34,472 nucleotides of DNA, from contig JAUPVT010000050.1 in assembly GCA_030916885.1 (NCBI GenBank), forward strand, positions 1-34,472, given 5' to 3'. The DNA is from Chlamydiota bacterium (GTDB lineage Bacteria > Chlamydiota > Chlamydiia > Chlamydiales > Rhabdochlamydiaceae). Below are positions 16,058-24,886 of this stretch, piece after piece. A program made the position numbers and the translations under genes. Every line of letters starts with the position of its first letter. Positions within the stretch are counted from its first letter, which is position 1. Under the pieces are notes generated by a model, which saw nothing but the letters and a program-made list of their open reading frames with translations, searched no databases and had not been told where the DNA came from.

Positions 16058-17404
16058 CTAAAGATTTTCCATAATATCATAAGATACATTGCTGATGTCT
16101 CCAGCTCCCATAGTTACTAGACAGTCTCCTGTTTTAAGGATTTTTACAAGCTGACAAGCTAATTGACTTCGAGAAACATGATAAGCAGGACGCCTAGCTT
16201 CTCTGTTAATTTCATGCAACAAACGCTCCTCATCAATCTCTTTAATAGGAGCTTCTCCAGCTGCATAAATGTCTGTAATAATCACTATATCAGCTGCTTC
16301 AAAAGCAGCTTTAAACTCTTTTAAGCATGCTAGGGTGCGTGAATAACGATGTGGTTGAAAAGCCAAAACAACCCTTTTAAATCCCACTGCATGCTTTATG
16401 GCTTTTAAAGTGGTAAAGATTTCAGTAGGATGATGAGCATAATCATCGTAGAAAATGATCCCTTTTACCACTCCCTTATACTCTAAGCGCCGATTTACCC
16501 CTTTAAAGCTCATAAAAGCACTACGGATTTTTTCTTCCACCATCCCTAATTTAAGACATAGACCAAATACTGCTGATGCATTGAGTATATTATGCCTACC
16601 TATTATGGGTATTTCTATCTCCGTATAACGTTTATTTTCAAAATAAATAGTAAATATATTTCTCCATTTATCCTGGCGATAGCTTTCTATAAACAATGCA
16701 TTTTTTTTATTAAACCCATAGTTATATCCTTGATTAATCATCTCTGATAGCCATAAGTTATCCCCATGCCAAAAAAAATGTTCTAATGAGATAATTGAAT
16801 CAATAAACTTCTGGAATCCCCCAACTAACCTATTCATTGTTTGCCAGTAATCAAGATGATCATGATCGATATTTGTGATAATCGCCCCAAAAGGGGTATA
16901 TTTTAAAAAAGACCCATCACTCTCATCTGCTTCTGCAATAAAATAATGTCCTTTTCCATGGCCTGCATTAGTATTTGAACCACAAATAAATCCCCCTATT
17001 GCAAAACTTGGGTCCATCTCTTTTTCAAGAAAAACATGAGTTAGAAGAGAAGAGCTTGTTGTTTTCCCATGAGTTCCTGATACTAATAGAGCTTTTTGAG
17101 GCTGCATAAATAAGGCAAGTAATTCAGATCTATGTAAAATACTAAGTTTATGAGACTTTGCAAACATAAACTCTGGGTTATCAGAAGAAATAGCACTGCT
17201 GTAAATAACAATGGCATCTAAAGGAATCTGCTCTTTTTTATGTCCAATAAAGATCTTAGCCCCTTTTTCTTCTAATCTATTGATAATGCAAGAGCACGCA
17301 GTATCGCTTCCGCTAACCATTGCACCTTTTTCTAGCGCAATTAACGCCAAACCACTCATTCCAATCCCACCAACACCAATGAAATAATAGTGTTGGTTAT
17401 ACAT
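16058..17404 (-). CDS. murC: UDP-N-acetylmuramate--L-alanine ligase (stand-alone)
   Basis: Adds L-Ala to UDP-MurNAc. 448 aa, the normal length for MurC alone. N-terminal GVGGIGMSG at 10-18 is the UDP-binding domain, ATP site GTHGKTT is at 110-116, then EADESDGSFL and NIDHDHLDYW, and later DDYAHHPTEI and FQPHRYSRT in the C-terminal domain. In Chlamydiaceae MurC is fused to D-Ala-D-Ala ligase (Ddl). Here it ends at the usual MurC terminus (MGAGDISNVSYDI) and ftsQ follows directly, so the Ddl half is absent. It overlaps murG by 8 bases. Confidence 0.97.
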   Translation of the reverse strand: MYNQHYYFIGVGGIGMSGLALIALEKGAMVSGSDTACSCIINRLEEKGAKIFIGHKKEQIPLDAIVIYSSAISSDNPEFMFAKSHKLSILHRSELLALFMQPQKALLVSGTHGKTTSSSLLTHVFLEKEMDPSFAIGGFICGSNTNAGHGKGHYFIAEADESDGSFLKYTPFGAIITNIDHDHLDYWQTMNRLVGGFQKFIDSIISLEHFFWHGDNLWLSEMINQGYNYGFNKKNALFIESYRQDKWRNIFTIYFENKRYTEIEIPIIGRHNILNASAVFGLCLKLGMVEEKIRSAFMSFKGVNRRLEYKGVVKGIIFYDDYAHHPTEIFTTLKAIKHAVGFKRVVLAFQPHRYSRTLACLKEFKAAFEAADIVIITDIYAAGEAPIKEIDEERLLHEINREARRPAYHVSRSQLACQLVKILKTGDCLVTMGAGDISNVSYDIMENL

Positions 17405-18482
17405 GTAGAGTTTCTATAATGAGATCACTCATTTCCCTTTTTTCTCTTTTAAGATTTTGCAGAGAAATACGCATTTTCTCTCCTATTTCTGGGTTTTTGT
17501 AAAATGTATCTAAAAAATCTAGGATTACTCTTTGCATGTTGATCCCCTCTTCTACTACATAAGCTGCAGATAAATTCTGCAAAAACAAAGCATTTTCTCT
17601 TTGGTGCTGCTCTGTTGCATAAGGATAAGGAATAAGTATTGCTGGCACTCGATAGTGGATAATTTCAGCTATTGTAGCAGCGCCTGATCTACAAAGAGCT
17701 AAGTCTGCGGCATAGAAAACCTGGCCCATATTTTGTTCAAAGGTTTTAATAAATGCAGGAATATTATGTCTTTTGCAGAATTGCTCTACTTCAACAGATA
17801 TTGATTTGCCAGTTAAGTGTATGATCTGGAAAAGCATCTCTTTAGCAAGTAAATGTTCACAAATACTTAATAAAGAATGATTAATAGTAGATGCCCCTTG
17901 AGAACCTCCAAAAATCAAGAGAGTAAAACGATCAGGTGCTAATTGAAGTTGTTCCCTTGCCTTTACTTGCGATAAATTAAGCTCTTTTACTCTTAAGGGC
18001 CAACTAACTTCTATTAGATTCCCCCTGATTTTCTTTACAAGAGGTAGATGAATTGCGGTATAAGTAGCAAAAGAAGAAAAAAACTTCGTTACTTTTCCCG
18101 CTACTGTATTTGATTCAAATAGCATAAAAGGTTTTTTTTGTAATTTTGCTGCGAATAAAACAGGAAAGGCATGAAAACTGCCAAAACCAATGATAAGATC
18201 TGGTTTAAAGCTGTTAAGAAAAAAACAACTTCTGACAACTGCTTTTAACAAAGCATATAACGCCCCTAAGCGCCTGCTTAACCCTTTCTGGAAAGGCGTT
18301 TTAGCTAAAATTTCATGAAACTTAAAACTCTTTCTGTCAAAATATACATTTTCTTTTAATCCAGATCCAACAAAGAGAACTTCTATCTCTTTTTCTTGCA
18401 GTTTTTTAGCAATCTCTTGTGCGGGCAAGAGGTGTCCTCCTGTTCCTCCTGCAGCAATTATTACTTTTTTTTTAATCATCAT
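17397..18482 (-). CDS. murG: Lipid II synthase glycosyltransferase MurG
   Basis: Adds GlcNAc to lipid I to give lipid II at the cytoplasmic face of the inner membrane. 361 aa. GGTGGH at 12-17 is the N-terminal glycine loop. The UDP-GlcNAc site is represented by LLIFGGSQGASTIN and by DLALCRSGAATIAEI with IPYPYATEQHQRENA. It overlaps the ftsW stop by 11 bases and murC by 8. Two adjacent ATGs are possible starts, with no clear Shine-Dalgarno, consistent with translational coupling. Confidence 0.97.
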   Translation of the reverse strand: MMIKKKVIIAAGGTGGHLLPAQEIAKKLQEKEIEVLFVGSGLKENVYFDRKSFKFHEILAKTPFQKGLSRRLGALYALLKAVVRSCFFLNSFKPDLIIGFGSFHAFPVLFAAKLQKKPFMLFESNTVAGKVTKFFSSFATYTAIHLPLVKKIRGNLIEVSWPLRVKELNLSQVKAREQLQLAPDRFTLLIFGGSQGASTINHSLLSICEHLLAKEMLFQIIHLTGKSISVEVEQFCKRHNIPAFIKTFEQNMGQVFYAADLALCRSGAATIAEIIHYRVPAILIPYPYATEQHQRENALFLQNLSAAYVVEEGINMQRVILDFLDTFYKNPEIGEKMRISLQNLKREKREMSDLIIETLHV

Positions 18483-19572
18483 TTTTCAGTTGTTGTTTAG
18501 CTTCTTCTGCTATTTTTACAATAATGGTTAATGCTAGCATATTTGCAATCAAAGAAGACCCTCCTTGACTAAAAAAAGGAAGATTTGTGCCCTTGCTAGG
18601 TAATAATCCTGAAACTATGCCTAAGTTTAAAAAAGCTTGAAAACAAATCAGAAAGGTAAAACTTGCTACAAGATAAAACCCACCGATTTCCTTTACTTGC
18701 AATGCAATGGCAAAACCACAAAATGCTACTATAGTATACAGAAAAATCAGAATACTCATTCCGATAAAACCACACTCTTCTGCAAAAATGGCTGCAATAT
18801 AATCACATCTAGCCTCCGGAAGATACTCTAGTTTTTGCAAGCTCTCACCTATTCCTCTTCCAAATAATCTACCAGAACCCGCTGCAATTCTTGCTTGATA
18901 AGGCTGATGCCCTTTACCTTTCAGGTCATATTCTGGATGTAAATAAACCTTTAGTCGATTCGATACATGAGGCATTTGTGAAGCAACTACACCACCTATA
19001 CAACAAATAATCATTAAAGGTAGAGCCCAATACACCCACGTAAGCTGACTTAAGATAAATAAAACAATTAAAACAGAGAGGATAATGGCCACTGTCCCAT
19101 TATCGGGCTCAATCAGAATTAAGCTTAAAGGAATACAAATAATACCTAGCAAACGTAAAAACTGCACCCAATCCAAAGAGTTTTTTTGTTTAGTGACCGC
19201 ATAGGTATAATATAAAGGGATTAGATATTTAACAAATTCTGAAGGCTGTAAAGAATTCCCAAACAGACTAATCCAACGACGAGCTCCATTGAGCTTAGGT
19301 CCAAATACTAAAACCAGGGTTAAACCTATAACCCCTAAAAAAAGCAGCAATGGACTCAATGATAAAAGAGATCGATACCCCACCGACCAAATAGCAATCA
19401 CGCCTATTGCGCTTACAGCTGCATAGAGAAGTTGCCGTATCAATGCATAATAAAGACTACGGTCTGAAAAACGATCTAGAATTTGTGCAGAGGATGTATT
19501 AAAGACCATAACAAGACCTAATACAAAAAGTACAGAAATAGAGCTGAGCATGATAAAGACGTAACGATTCAT
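18472..19572 (-). CDS. ftsW: Septal peptidoglycan polymerase FtsW (SEDS family)
   Basis: Multi-pass inner-membrane protein that polymerises lipid II into glycan strands together with a class B PBP. It is 366 aa from the ATG at 19572, which has AAGGA 8 bases before it. A longer frame from TTG at 19593 exists but lacks an RBS. SEDS signatures are present: NGARRWISLFGNSLQPSEFVK, LIEPDNGTV, PYQARIAAGSGRLFGRGIGESLQKLEYLPEARCDYIAAIFAEECGF split over two loops, and LPFFSQGGSS at the C-terminus. It sits between the LysM gene and murG. FtsZ is absent from chlamydiae, and no ftsZ or ftsA is seen here. Confidence 0.95.
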   Translation of the reverse strand: MNRYVFIMLSSISVLFVLGLVMVFNTSSAQILDRFSDRSLYYALIRQLLYAAVSAIGVIAIWSVGYRSLLSLSPLLLFLGVIGLTLVLVFGPKLNGARRWISLFGNSLQPSEFVKYLIPLYYTYAVTKQKNSLDWVQFLRLLGIICIPLSLILIEPDNGTVAIILSVLIVLFILSQLTWVYWALPLMIICCIGGVVASQMPHVSNRLKVYLHPEYDLKGKGHQPYQARIAAGSGRLFGRGIGESLQKLEYLPEARCDYIAAIFAEECGFIGMSILIFLYTIVAFCGFAIALQVKEIGGFYLVASFTFLICFQAFLNLGIVSGLLPSKGTNLPFFSQGGSSLIANMLALTIIVKIAEEAKQQLKNDD

Positions 19573-19599
19573 GAAATCGATCCTTGAAAACAAAAGCTG

Positions 19600-20244
19600 T
19601 TAACGAATACGCAACTTATTCCCAGGTCGTAGTTTTCGAGCTTTTTCTTCACTCATCTCGTTTAGTTTCAAAAGATTTTCTAGCTTAATATTATTTTTCT
19701 TTGCAATAGTCGAAGGATTATCTCCTTCTTTTACAATATAGTATTGTGTTGTCTCTTCTAAAACAGGGCTTGGAGTATGCTTAGAAGGAATTTTTAGCAC
19801 CTGGCCAATACGCAAATGAGATGTTTGCAACCCATTTAATCTCATAATTTCATTAACCGTTGAGTGATATTGACGGGCAATCTTTTCCAACATATCCCCT
19901 TTTTTGATCGTAACCTCCGCATATCCGGCTAATTTTTCAGCATGGTTCTCCAAAACAGAAGCTTGGGGAAACTTAAGTTCCTCTGTAATAATAGGATTTT
20001 GTATGTCTACAGGTTGTTCTATAGTATTTAAGCGTTGCTTAGCAAATTGTTCTAAAGCGTGATCTATAGCATCTCCTTTTTGGATAACTACTTCCTTTTT
20101 AGCAGAAACATCTACAATAGGCTTCAATGGTTCTGGCTGATAGCACGTATCATGCATAGGTAGCTTTAGAGCGCTAGCAAATAAAATAATTAATAAACCT
20201 GCATTAACCAATACAGCAATAATAATGGTATCTTTACGACTCAT
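19600..20244 (-). CDS. LysM-domain membrane-anchored protein (NlpD-like)
   Basis: 214 aa. One membrane helix at about 7-25 anchors it and the rest is exported. Two LysM domains follow: about 109-153 (VTIKKGDMLEKIARQYHST...IGQVLKIPS) and about 166-214 (YYIVKEGDNPSTIAKKNNIK...PGNKLRIR). LysM binds N-acetylglucosamine-containing glycans, so the protein probably holds septal peptidoglycan. The position between murD and ftsW is where Chlamydia has its nlpD gene, but I see no M23 peptidase domain: the protein ends with the second LysM. It would therefore bind rather than cut. GGGAG lies about 11 bases before ATG. Confidence 0.85.
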   Translation of the reverse strand: MSRKDTIIIAVLVNAGLLIILFASALKLPMHDTCYQPEPLKPIVDVSAKKEVVIQKGDAIDHALEQFAKQRLNTIEQPVDIQNPIITEELKFPQASVLENHAEKLAGYAEVTIKKGDMLEKIARQYHSTVNEIMRLNGLQTSHLRIGQVLKIPSKHTPSPVLEETTQYYIVKEGDNPSTIAKKNNIKLENLLKLNEMSEEKARKLRPGNKLRIR

Positions 20245-20249
20245 AACTC

Positions 20250-21527
20250 TTAAATCTCCCCATCTTTTAATAAGCGCACTTGATACTGAAATTCTTTTCC
20301 TCTATGAGCATAGTCACAAAACATATCAAAACTTGCACATCCTGGCGAAAGTAAGACGCTCTCTTTTTCCTTGGCAAGTTTTTTTGCCATAACTACCGCT
20401 GATTGCATAGAGTCAACGCATATAACGGGAATAAAAGGGTGTAGTTCTTGTTCTATTTTTTTTGCTGCTAAGCCAATTGCTATAATTTGTCTTACTTTTC
20501 CTAAAAAAGGTCTTTTCCAGGCTGTATATGAGCTTCCCTTATCAACCCCCCCAGCAATCAAGATTACCTTGCCTTTCATTGCGCACACAGCACAAATAAC
20601 CGCATCTATATTTGTGCCTTTACTATCATCATAGTAATCAACCCCATTAATAGAAGCTATACATTCTAATCGGTGTGGCGGCAAATAAAATGTGGTTAAA
20701 GCTTTAGTAAATTGTGTATGGGAAATACCAAAAGGTTTACAAAGAGCCCAAGCTGCTAATACATTTTCCCTTTCATGCTCTGCACATTCTCTATATAGTA
20801 ATGATGAAAAATACTCAAGATCTTTTTGATGAAAACCTAATGTTTGATATTTATTTTTTTCCAAAAGAAAGCCAAACTGCTCTACCACTTTCTCGTGTAT
20901 AAATAAAGAGCCCCCCTCTTTTATACAATTTTGTAGATGCAGTTTGGTTGTAGCATAAACTTGCATATCAAGATAACGATCTAAATGATCTGGTGTAATA
21001 TTGAGAATAACCGCTTGATCAAAGACAGGCACATCTAAAGTTTCCAGTTGAAAAGAACTCAATTCAACCACAAGAACCTCTGCTTTTTTAGAAGCAAGTA
21101 CATAAGAGCAAAGAGGCACGCCAATATTTCCCACTGCTTTTGCACAAATTCCATTTATCTTTAGAATATGTTCTACTAGTAGAGTTACAGTAGTTTTTCC
21201 ATTGGTTCCTGTCACGGCTATTAAAGGCTCTGAAATAAAAGGTAGGGCTAATTCCACCTCTGTAATAACAGAAATACCCCTATTTTTAGCAGTTGTACAG
21301 ATTATATGCTTAGGATTAATTCCCGGAGAAATGACGCATTGATCTATTTCCTCCCAACAAATATCTCCCAAATCAGAAATATACTTTAAGCCAAGCTCTG
21401 CCAAACAAAGAGTTTCAAGACCCTTTAAATAATCATCAAAAGCACATACGTTTTTTTTATGCGATAAAAGTAGTTCCGCAGCAGCTCTTCCGCTTTTTCC
21501 TAGCCCTAAGATAAGAGTACTTCTCAT
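20250..21527 (-). CDS. murD: UDP-N-acetylmuramoylalanine--D-glutamate ligase
   Basis: Adds D-Glu to UDP-MurNAc-L-Ala. 425 aa. N-terminal LGLGKSGRAAAELL is the UDP-binding fold, ATP loop GTNGKTT is at 107-113, with NITPDHLDRYLDM and C-terminal YYDDSKGTNIDA and LLSPGCASFDMF. AAGGGG lies 4 bases before the ATG. A 564-base noncoding gap separates it from mraY upstream, so it probably has its own promoter, and it leads the tight murD-LysM-ftsW-murG-murC-ftsQ run. Confidence 0.97.
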   Translation of the reverse strand: MRSTLILGLGKSGRAAAELLLSHKKNVCAFDDYLKGLETLCLAELGLKYISDLGDICWEEIDQCVISPGINPKHIICTTAKNRGISVITEVELALPFISEPLIAVTGTNGKTTVTLLVEHILKINGICAKAVGNIGVPLCSYVLASKKAEVLVVELSSFQLETLDVPVFDQAVILNITPDHLDRYLDMQVYATTKLHLQNCIKEGGSLFIHEKVVEQFGFLLEKNKYQTLGFHQKDLEYFSSLLYRECAEHERENVLAAWALCKPFGISHTQFTKALTTFYLPPHRLECIASINGVDYYDDSKGTNIDAVICAVCAMKGKVILIAGGVDKGSSYTAWKRPFLGKVRQIIAIGLAAKKIEQELHPFIPVICVDSMQSAVVMAKKLAKEKESVLLSPGCASFDMFCDYAHRGKEFQYQVRLLKDGEI

Positions 21528-21662
21528 AAAACCCCTTAAACGTCAAAAATCTAAAGTTTATGTTGTTTTCAACTAAAACTACACACAAAAAGACTTTAAA
21601 GAAAACTTCTTTGGAGAAATGTTTTTATTGTATCTTTTTTAAGACTTTTTAAACTAATGGAT

Positions 21663-21695
21663 AAAAATAGCTTATTTAATAGAAAAGCTATTTTT
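21663..21695 (-). terminator. Hairpin at the end of the gene relic upstream of murD
   Basis: A perfect 11-bp stem (21663-21673 paired with 21685-21695) has an 11-base loop. Read on the minus strand, the right arm is AAGCTATTTTT, ending in five T residues. It overlaps the final stop of the relic at 21694. Confidence 0.5.
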
Positions 21696-21852
21696 ACTTA
21701 CAAAAAGAAGTGATATCCTTAGCTTGTTTCCTAAAATCTTTCATATAACGGCTTGAATATTTCTTTTTCTTCCTCAGACTCGTTTAAGGTAGTTCACATG
21801 GGCGTACATTATCTACGGTAAAGAGATCAGCTTTTTTTGTTATACTTTTCAT
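21694..21852 (-). pseudogene. Relic of a small gene between mraY and murD
   Basis: AAGGAAAGG stands just before an ATG at 21852 that reads MKSITKKADLFTVDNVRPCELP and then hits TAA. The same frame continues for 29 more codons (TSLRKKKKYSSRYMKDFRKQ...) to a second TAA at 21694, where a hairpin begins. In the neighbouring frame, the same stretch gives LNESEEEKEIFKPLYERF, which looks at least as protein-like, so a small deletion or insertion plus a stop is possible. The remaining alternative is a real 22-residue peptide. No family is recognised. Confidence 0.35.
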
Positions 21853-22091
21853 CCTTTCCTTCTAAAAACGGAAAAACTTTTTTGACTCTTGTCTTGCAAT
21901 AAATATATGTCTGCTAAATAGACTAAAGCTTTGGATCAAGTTTTTTTTATCAATTATAGTTTAAATTACTATATAATATGATTACAAGAACCAATTCCTA
22001 TAGAAAAGTTAAAAATAGGTTATCTGACATAAAAAGGTTTGGGAATATGCTAAAAGCACAGTAAAAGAAGAAAGACTCATTGCAAAGCCTT

Positions 22092-23291
22092 TTACTGAAA
22101 TTTCAAGGAAGCTAGTCCCAATAATGCTAAAATTAAACCAATAATCCAAAAGCGGATAACCACTTTTGTCTCAGGCCAGCCTTTGTATTCAAAATGGTGA
22201 TGAAGCGGTGTACATAGAAAAATGCGTTTACGGTTACGTAATTTGTAACTTCCTACCTGCAGGATCACAGAAAGGGTTTCTGTAACAAATACTCCACCAA
22301 CTAACGCTAAAAGAAGCTCTCTTCGCAATAAAACAGCACAAAAACCAATGATCCCCCCTAGAGATAATGAGCCGATATCTCCCATAAAAACTTGAGCAGG
22401 AAACCCATTATACCATAAAAAGCCAAGCGTTGCGCCAATAACAGCAAATAGGTAAATGGCTATTTCCCCACTTTGTTCAATGTATAAAATGTTTAAGTAG
22501 TAGGCCATTTCCTTATTATTTGATAAGAAAGCAACGATCCCCAATACAACCGCTACCATAATCAAGCAACCTGAAGCTAAGCCATCTAATCCATCTGTTA
22601 AATTCACCGCATTAGAAGAGCCGGTAATTACAAATACACTTAAGAAAACTCCTAGCAATAAGGTTAAGCCAGTTAGCTTAAATAGGGGGTCTTTTATAAA
22701 AGGAACAAAATAATAGCCCATGTATTGCTGTGTATTTAATACTTTCCACTCTCCTTCTATTTTGCTTGTTTTTACCCATTCTTTAGCAACAGGTAGATGG
22801 AAGAGGCTTTCTTCTGTAATTTGAGGCATGTACAAATAGCTACAAATTCCCAAGGTAATAAGTAGTTGCATGAGAAATTTGGTACGCGCTTTCATCCCTT
22901 TGGAATTTTTTAACTTCATTTTTAAATAATCATCGATTCCACCTATAACGGCTAAACAAAGAGTAAGTAAGCATAGCATAAGGGTAAAGCTACTTTTCAA
23001 ATCCATCCACAAAACAAGAGAAATCAGCGCTGAAAATAGAAGGAAAATACCTCCCATGGTCGGAGTATCTTTTTTTTTCTGATGAAGCTCTGCTAAAACA
23101 GTACAATCTTCTACACGAATCGATTGTCCTGTTTTTAAGGCATAGAGCCGTCTGATGCAGTAAGGACCTATCCAAATAGCACATAACAAAGAAGTTAATG
23201 CTGCCATCATCATTCGAGTAGATGAATAGGCAAAAACAGAATGTAACGGAATTCCTAAACTGCTTAAATATTGATAAATTAAAAGAATCAC
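22092..23291 (-). CDS. mraY: Phospho-N-acetylmuramoyl-pentapeptide transferase
   Basis: Makes lipid I from UDP-MurNAc-pentapeptide and undecaprenyl phosphate. 399 aa, about ten membrane helices. Key motifs are KKKDTPTMGG near the N-terminus, the DDYLKM aspartates, NLTDGLDGLA, FMGDIGSLSLGG and the C-terminal HHH loop (TPLHHHFEYKGWPE). The loop with IEGEWKVLNTQQYMGYYFVPF between membrane helices is longer than I would expect from E. coli MraY. It lies 65 bases after murF on the same strand. Confidence 0.97.
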   Translation of the reverse strand: MILLIYQYLSSLGIPLHSVFAYSSTRMMMAALTSLLCAIWIGPYCIRRLYALKTGQSIRVEDCTVLAELHQKKKDTPTMGGIFLLFSALISLVLWMDLKSSFTLMLCLLTLCLAVIGGIDDYLKMKLKNSKGMKARTKFLMQLLITLGICSYLYMPQITEESLFHLPVAKEWVKTSKIEGEWKVLNTQQYMGYYFVPFIKDPLFKLTGLTLLLGVFLSVFVITGSSNAVNLTDGLDGLASGCLIMVAVVLGIVAFLSNNKEMAYYLNILYIEQSGEIAIYLFAVIGATLGFLWYNGFPAQVFMGDIGSLSLGGIIGFCAVLLRRELLLALVGGVFVTETLSVILQVGSYKLRNRKRIFLCTPLHHHFEYKGWPETKVVIRFWIIGLILALLGLASLKFQ

Positions 23292-23356
23292 GGATGCGCT
23301 CTAGGTTGTTCTTTAAGAAATGTTATCTTAATCTAGAAGAGGAAAACATCGCAATC

Positions 23357-24670
23357 CTAATCCAAAATGCGCCATAATTGATGAGAATTCGCGCCTTTAA
23401 TCAAAACAACATCTCCTTGCTCTGCAAAAGCATGTACAGCTTTATATAGATCTTGAAAATCATGATAAAGGTAAGCTTTGCGCTTATTCTTAATAAATAA
23501 TCGCACCATTAAAGAGCAATCTTTTCCCAAACAAAGCAATATGTCAGTTACCTCTAAAGCGTATTTGGCCACTTCCAAGTGGCATGTTTCTGTAAAACTC
23601 CCGAGTTCTTTCATATCCCCTAGTACAGCAATGGTTTTTCCCTTAGGTTTTGGCAAGGACTTAAAAGCTGCTTTCATAGAAGACAAGCTGGCATTATAAG
23701 AGTCATCAACAAATATAATCCCTTTTTTTTCTATAATAGTAAATCGATGGGAAATGGTTTTAAGTCGCTTAGTTTGTTCAATGATCTTTTCCCAACAAAC
23801 GCCAAGTTCTCTAGCAACTAGAGCAGCACCACAAAAATTTTCCCAAAGATGCTCTGCTTGAAAAGGCAGGGGAAAAAAAGAAGAGTATCTAGTTTTTTCC
23901 ATCAAACAAAACTTTTTCCCATAAACTTGTAAATAGAGGTCTAATCCTTCTGATAGACCATAAACTTTTTTTGGCAATAAGTTATTTTTAATATTGGAAA
24001 AATTTCCTACATTAGGCCCTAAAATGGCAAGACGCGTTTTGTTAGAGGATAAAATTTCAGCCTTTGCTTGGGCAATGGATTCTAATCCTTCTGGAAAATA
24101 AGCACTATGAGCTAAGCTTATATTAGTAATTACAGCGATCTCTGGAGGAGCAATCGATACAAGTCTAGCAATTTGTCCTCTTTGATTCATTCCCATTTCT
24201 ACGATAAAGACATCAGCTTCTCTATCTGCATTTAATAAAGATAGAGGCACTCCTATTCGAGAATTAGCATTCCCAGGGGTTTTTGAAACCCTAAATTGTG
24301 CTGATAAAAGTGTTGCAATAAACTCTTTGATGGTTGTTTTTCCCACAGAGCCAGTAACGGCAATAATACGGGTACTTCTCTTTGAAAATAAAACCTGTGC
24401 CAAAAGATGTAATGCGTCCATCACATCTTCTACAGCCAATAGCAATAAACCATAGCTAGGTCCTTTATACTGTTTGGAGACAACAGCTGCTACTGCGCCT
24501 TTTTTTGCTACTTCTCTTAAAAAAGCGTGCCCATCTACCCTATCTCCAGGTAAGGCAAAAAACAGATCCCTCGATTGAATTAATCTGCTATCTTGACGAA
24601 ACCCCCATATGGGAATTGCATTAGAGGAAAGTATGCCTAAATAAGCTGCAATTTCTTTACAAGTATACAT
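23357..24670 (-). CDS. murF: UDP-MurNAc-tripeptide--D-Ala-D-Ala ligase
   Basis: Adds the D-Ala-D-Ala dipeptide to complete the pentapeptide precursor. 437 aa. DSRLIQSRDLFFALPGDRVDGHAF is the N-terminal substrate domain, ATP loop GSVGKTT is at 107-113, followed by NANSRIGVPLSLL, EMGMNQRGQIARL, VDDSYNASLSSMKAA and VLGDMKELGSFTE. First gene of the minus-strand cell-wall cluster, divergent from tRNA-Cys. No Shine-Dalgarno is visible before the ATG at 24670. It needs D-Ala-D-Ala made by Ddl, whose gene is not in this window. Confidence 0.96.
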   Translation of the reverse strand: MYTCKEIAAYLGILSSNAIPIWGFRQDSRLIQSRDLFFALPGDRVDGHAFLREVAKKGAVAAVVSKQYKGPSYGLLLLAVEDVMDALHLLAQVLFSKRSTRIIAVTGSVGKTTIKEFIATLLSAQFRVSKTPGNANSRIGVPLSLLNADREADVFIVEMGMNQRGQIARLVSIAPPEIAVITNISLAHSAYFPEGLESIAQAKAEILSSNKTRLAILGPNVGNFSNIKNNLLPKKVYGLSEGLDLYLQVYGKKFCLMEKTRYSSFFPLPFQAEHLWENFCGAALVARELGVCWEKIIEQTKRLKTISHRFTIIEKKGIIFVDDSYNASLSSMKAAFKSLPKPKGKTIAVLGDMKELGSFTETCHLEVAKYALEVTDILLCLGKDCSLMVRLFIKNKRKAYLYHDFQDLYKAVHAFAEQGDVVLIKGANSHQLWRILD

Positions 24671-24747
24671 TTGTATGAAAGAGTAACTAAATGAAGATTT
24701 TAATCATTAAAAAAACTTGCTCTATACTGTCTTATGAAAAATTTCGA

Positions 24748-24777
24748 TTGACCCTTTTATACATAATACAGCATAAT
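24748..24777 (+). promoter_or_regulatory. Promoter of tRNA-Cys
   Basis: TTGACC (24748-24753) and CATAAT (24772-24777) have an 18-base spacer. The -10 ends 15 bases before the mature tRNA 5' end, a typical spacing for a tRNA gene with a short leader. Confidence 0.6.
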
Positions 24778-24792
24778 TTTTGGCAATTCCAA

Positions 24793-24866
24793 GGTGGTAT
24801 AGCCAAGTGGCTTAAGGCGGGAGCCTGCAAAGCTCTTATTCCCCAGTTCGAATCTGGGTACCACCT
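24793..24866 (+). tRNA. tRNA-Cys (anticodon GCA)
   Basis: 74-base cloverleaf. The acceptor stem GGTGGTA pairs fully with TACCACC. The D arm starts GCC...GGC, the anticodon arm is GGAGC-CTGCAAA-GCTCT with one G-U pair and anticodon GCA, and the T arm is CCCAG-TTCGAAT-CTGGG. The discriminator base is T, the identity base expected for tRNA-Cys. CCA is not encoded. A short ORF running across the tRNA is not a gene. rsmI starts 20 bases downstream, possibly on the same transcript. Confidence 0.97.
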
Positions 24867-24886
24867 TTCATTCTTATTAAAATAAC

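Larger units (their letters stand above)
21528..22091. other. 564-base noncoding gap inside the cell-wall cluster
   Basis: It lies between mraY and murD, where neighbouring genes are otherwise packed within a few bases to tens of bases. It contains a decayed minus-strand small gene with RBS and terminator (separate entries). The part next to mraY (about 21860-22090) is AT-rich with no frame I can support. A 9-bp inverted repeat (22059-22067 and 22089-22097) overlaps the mraY stop codon. Confidence 0.6.

Noticed and set aside
19573-19593. TTG start seven codons upstream for ftsW
   Set aside because: The only RBS (AAGGA) lies inside this stretch, serving the ATG at 19572.
22059-22097. 9-bp inverted repeat CAGTAAAAG/CTTTTACTG at the mraY 3' end as terminator
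   Set aside because: The loop is about 21 bases, the repeat overlaps the stop codon and no T-run follows on the minus strand. Probably chance.
24691-24885. 64-codon ORF upstream of rsmI
   Set aside because: It runs through the tRNA-Cys gene and its promoter, and has no RBS.
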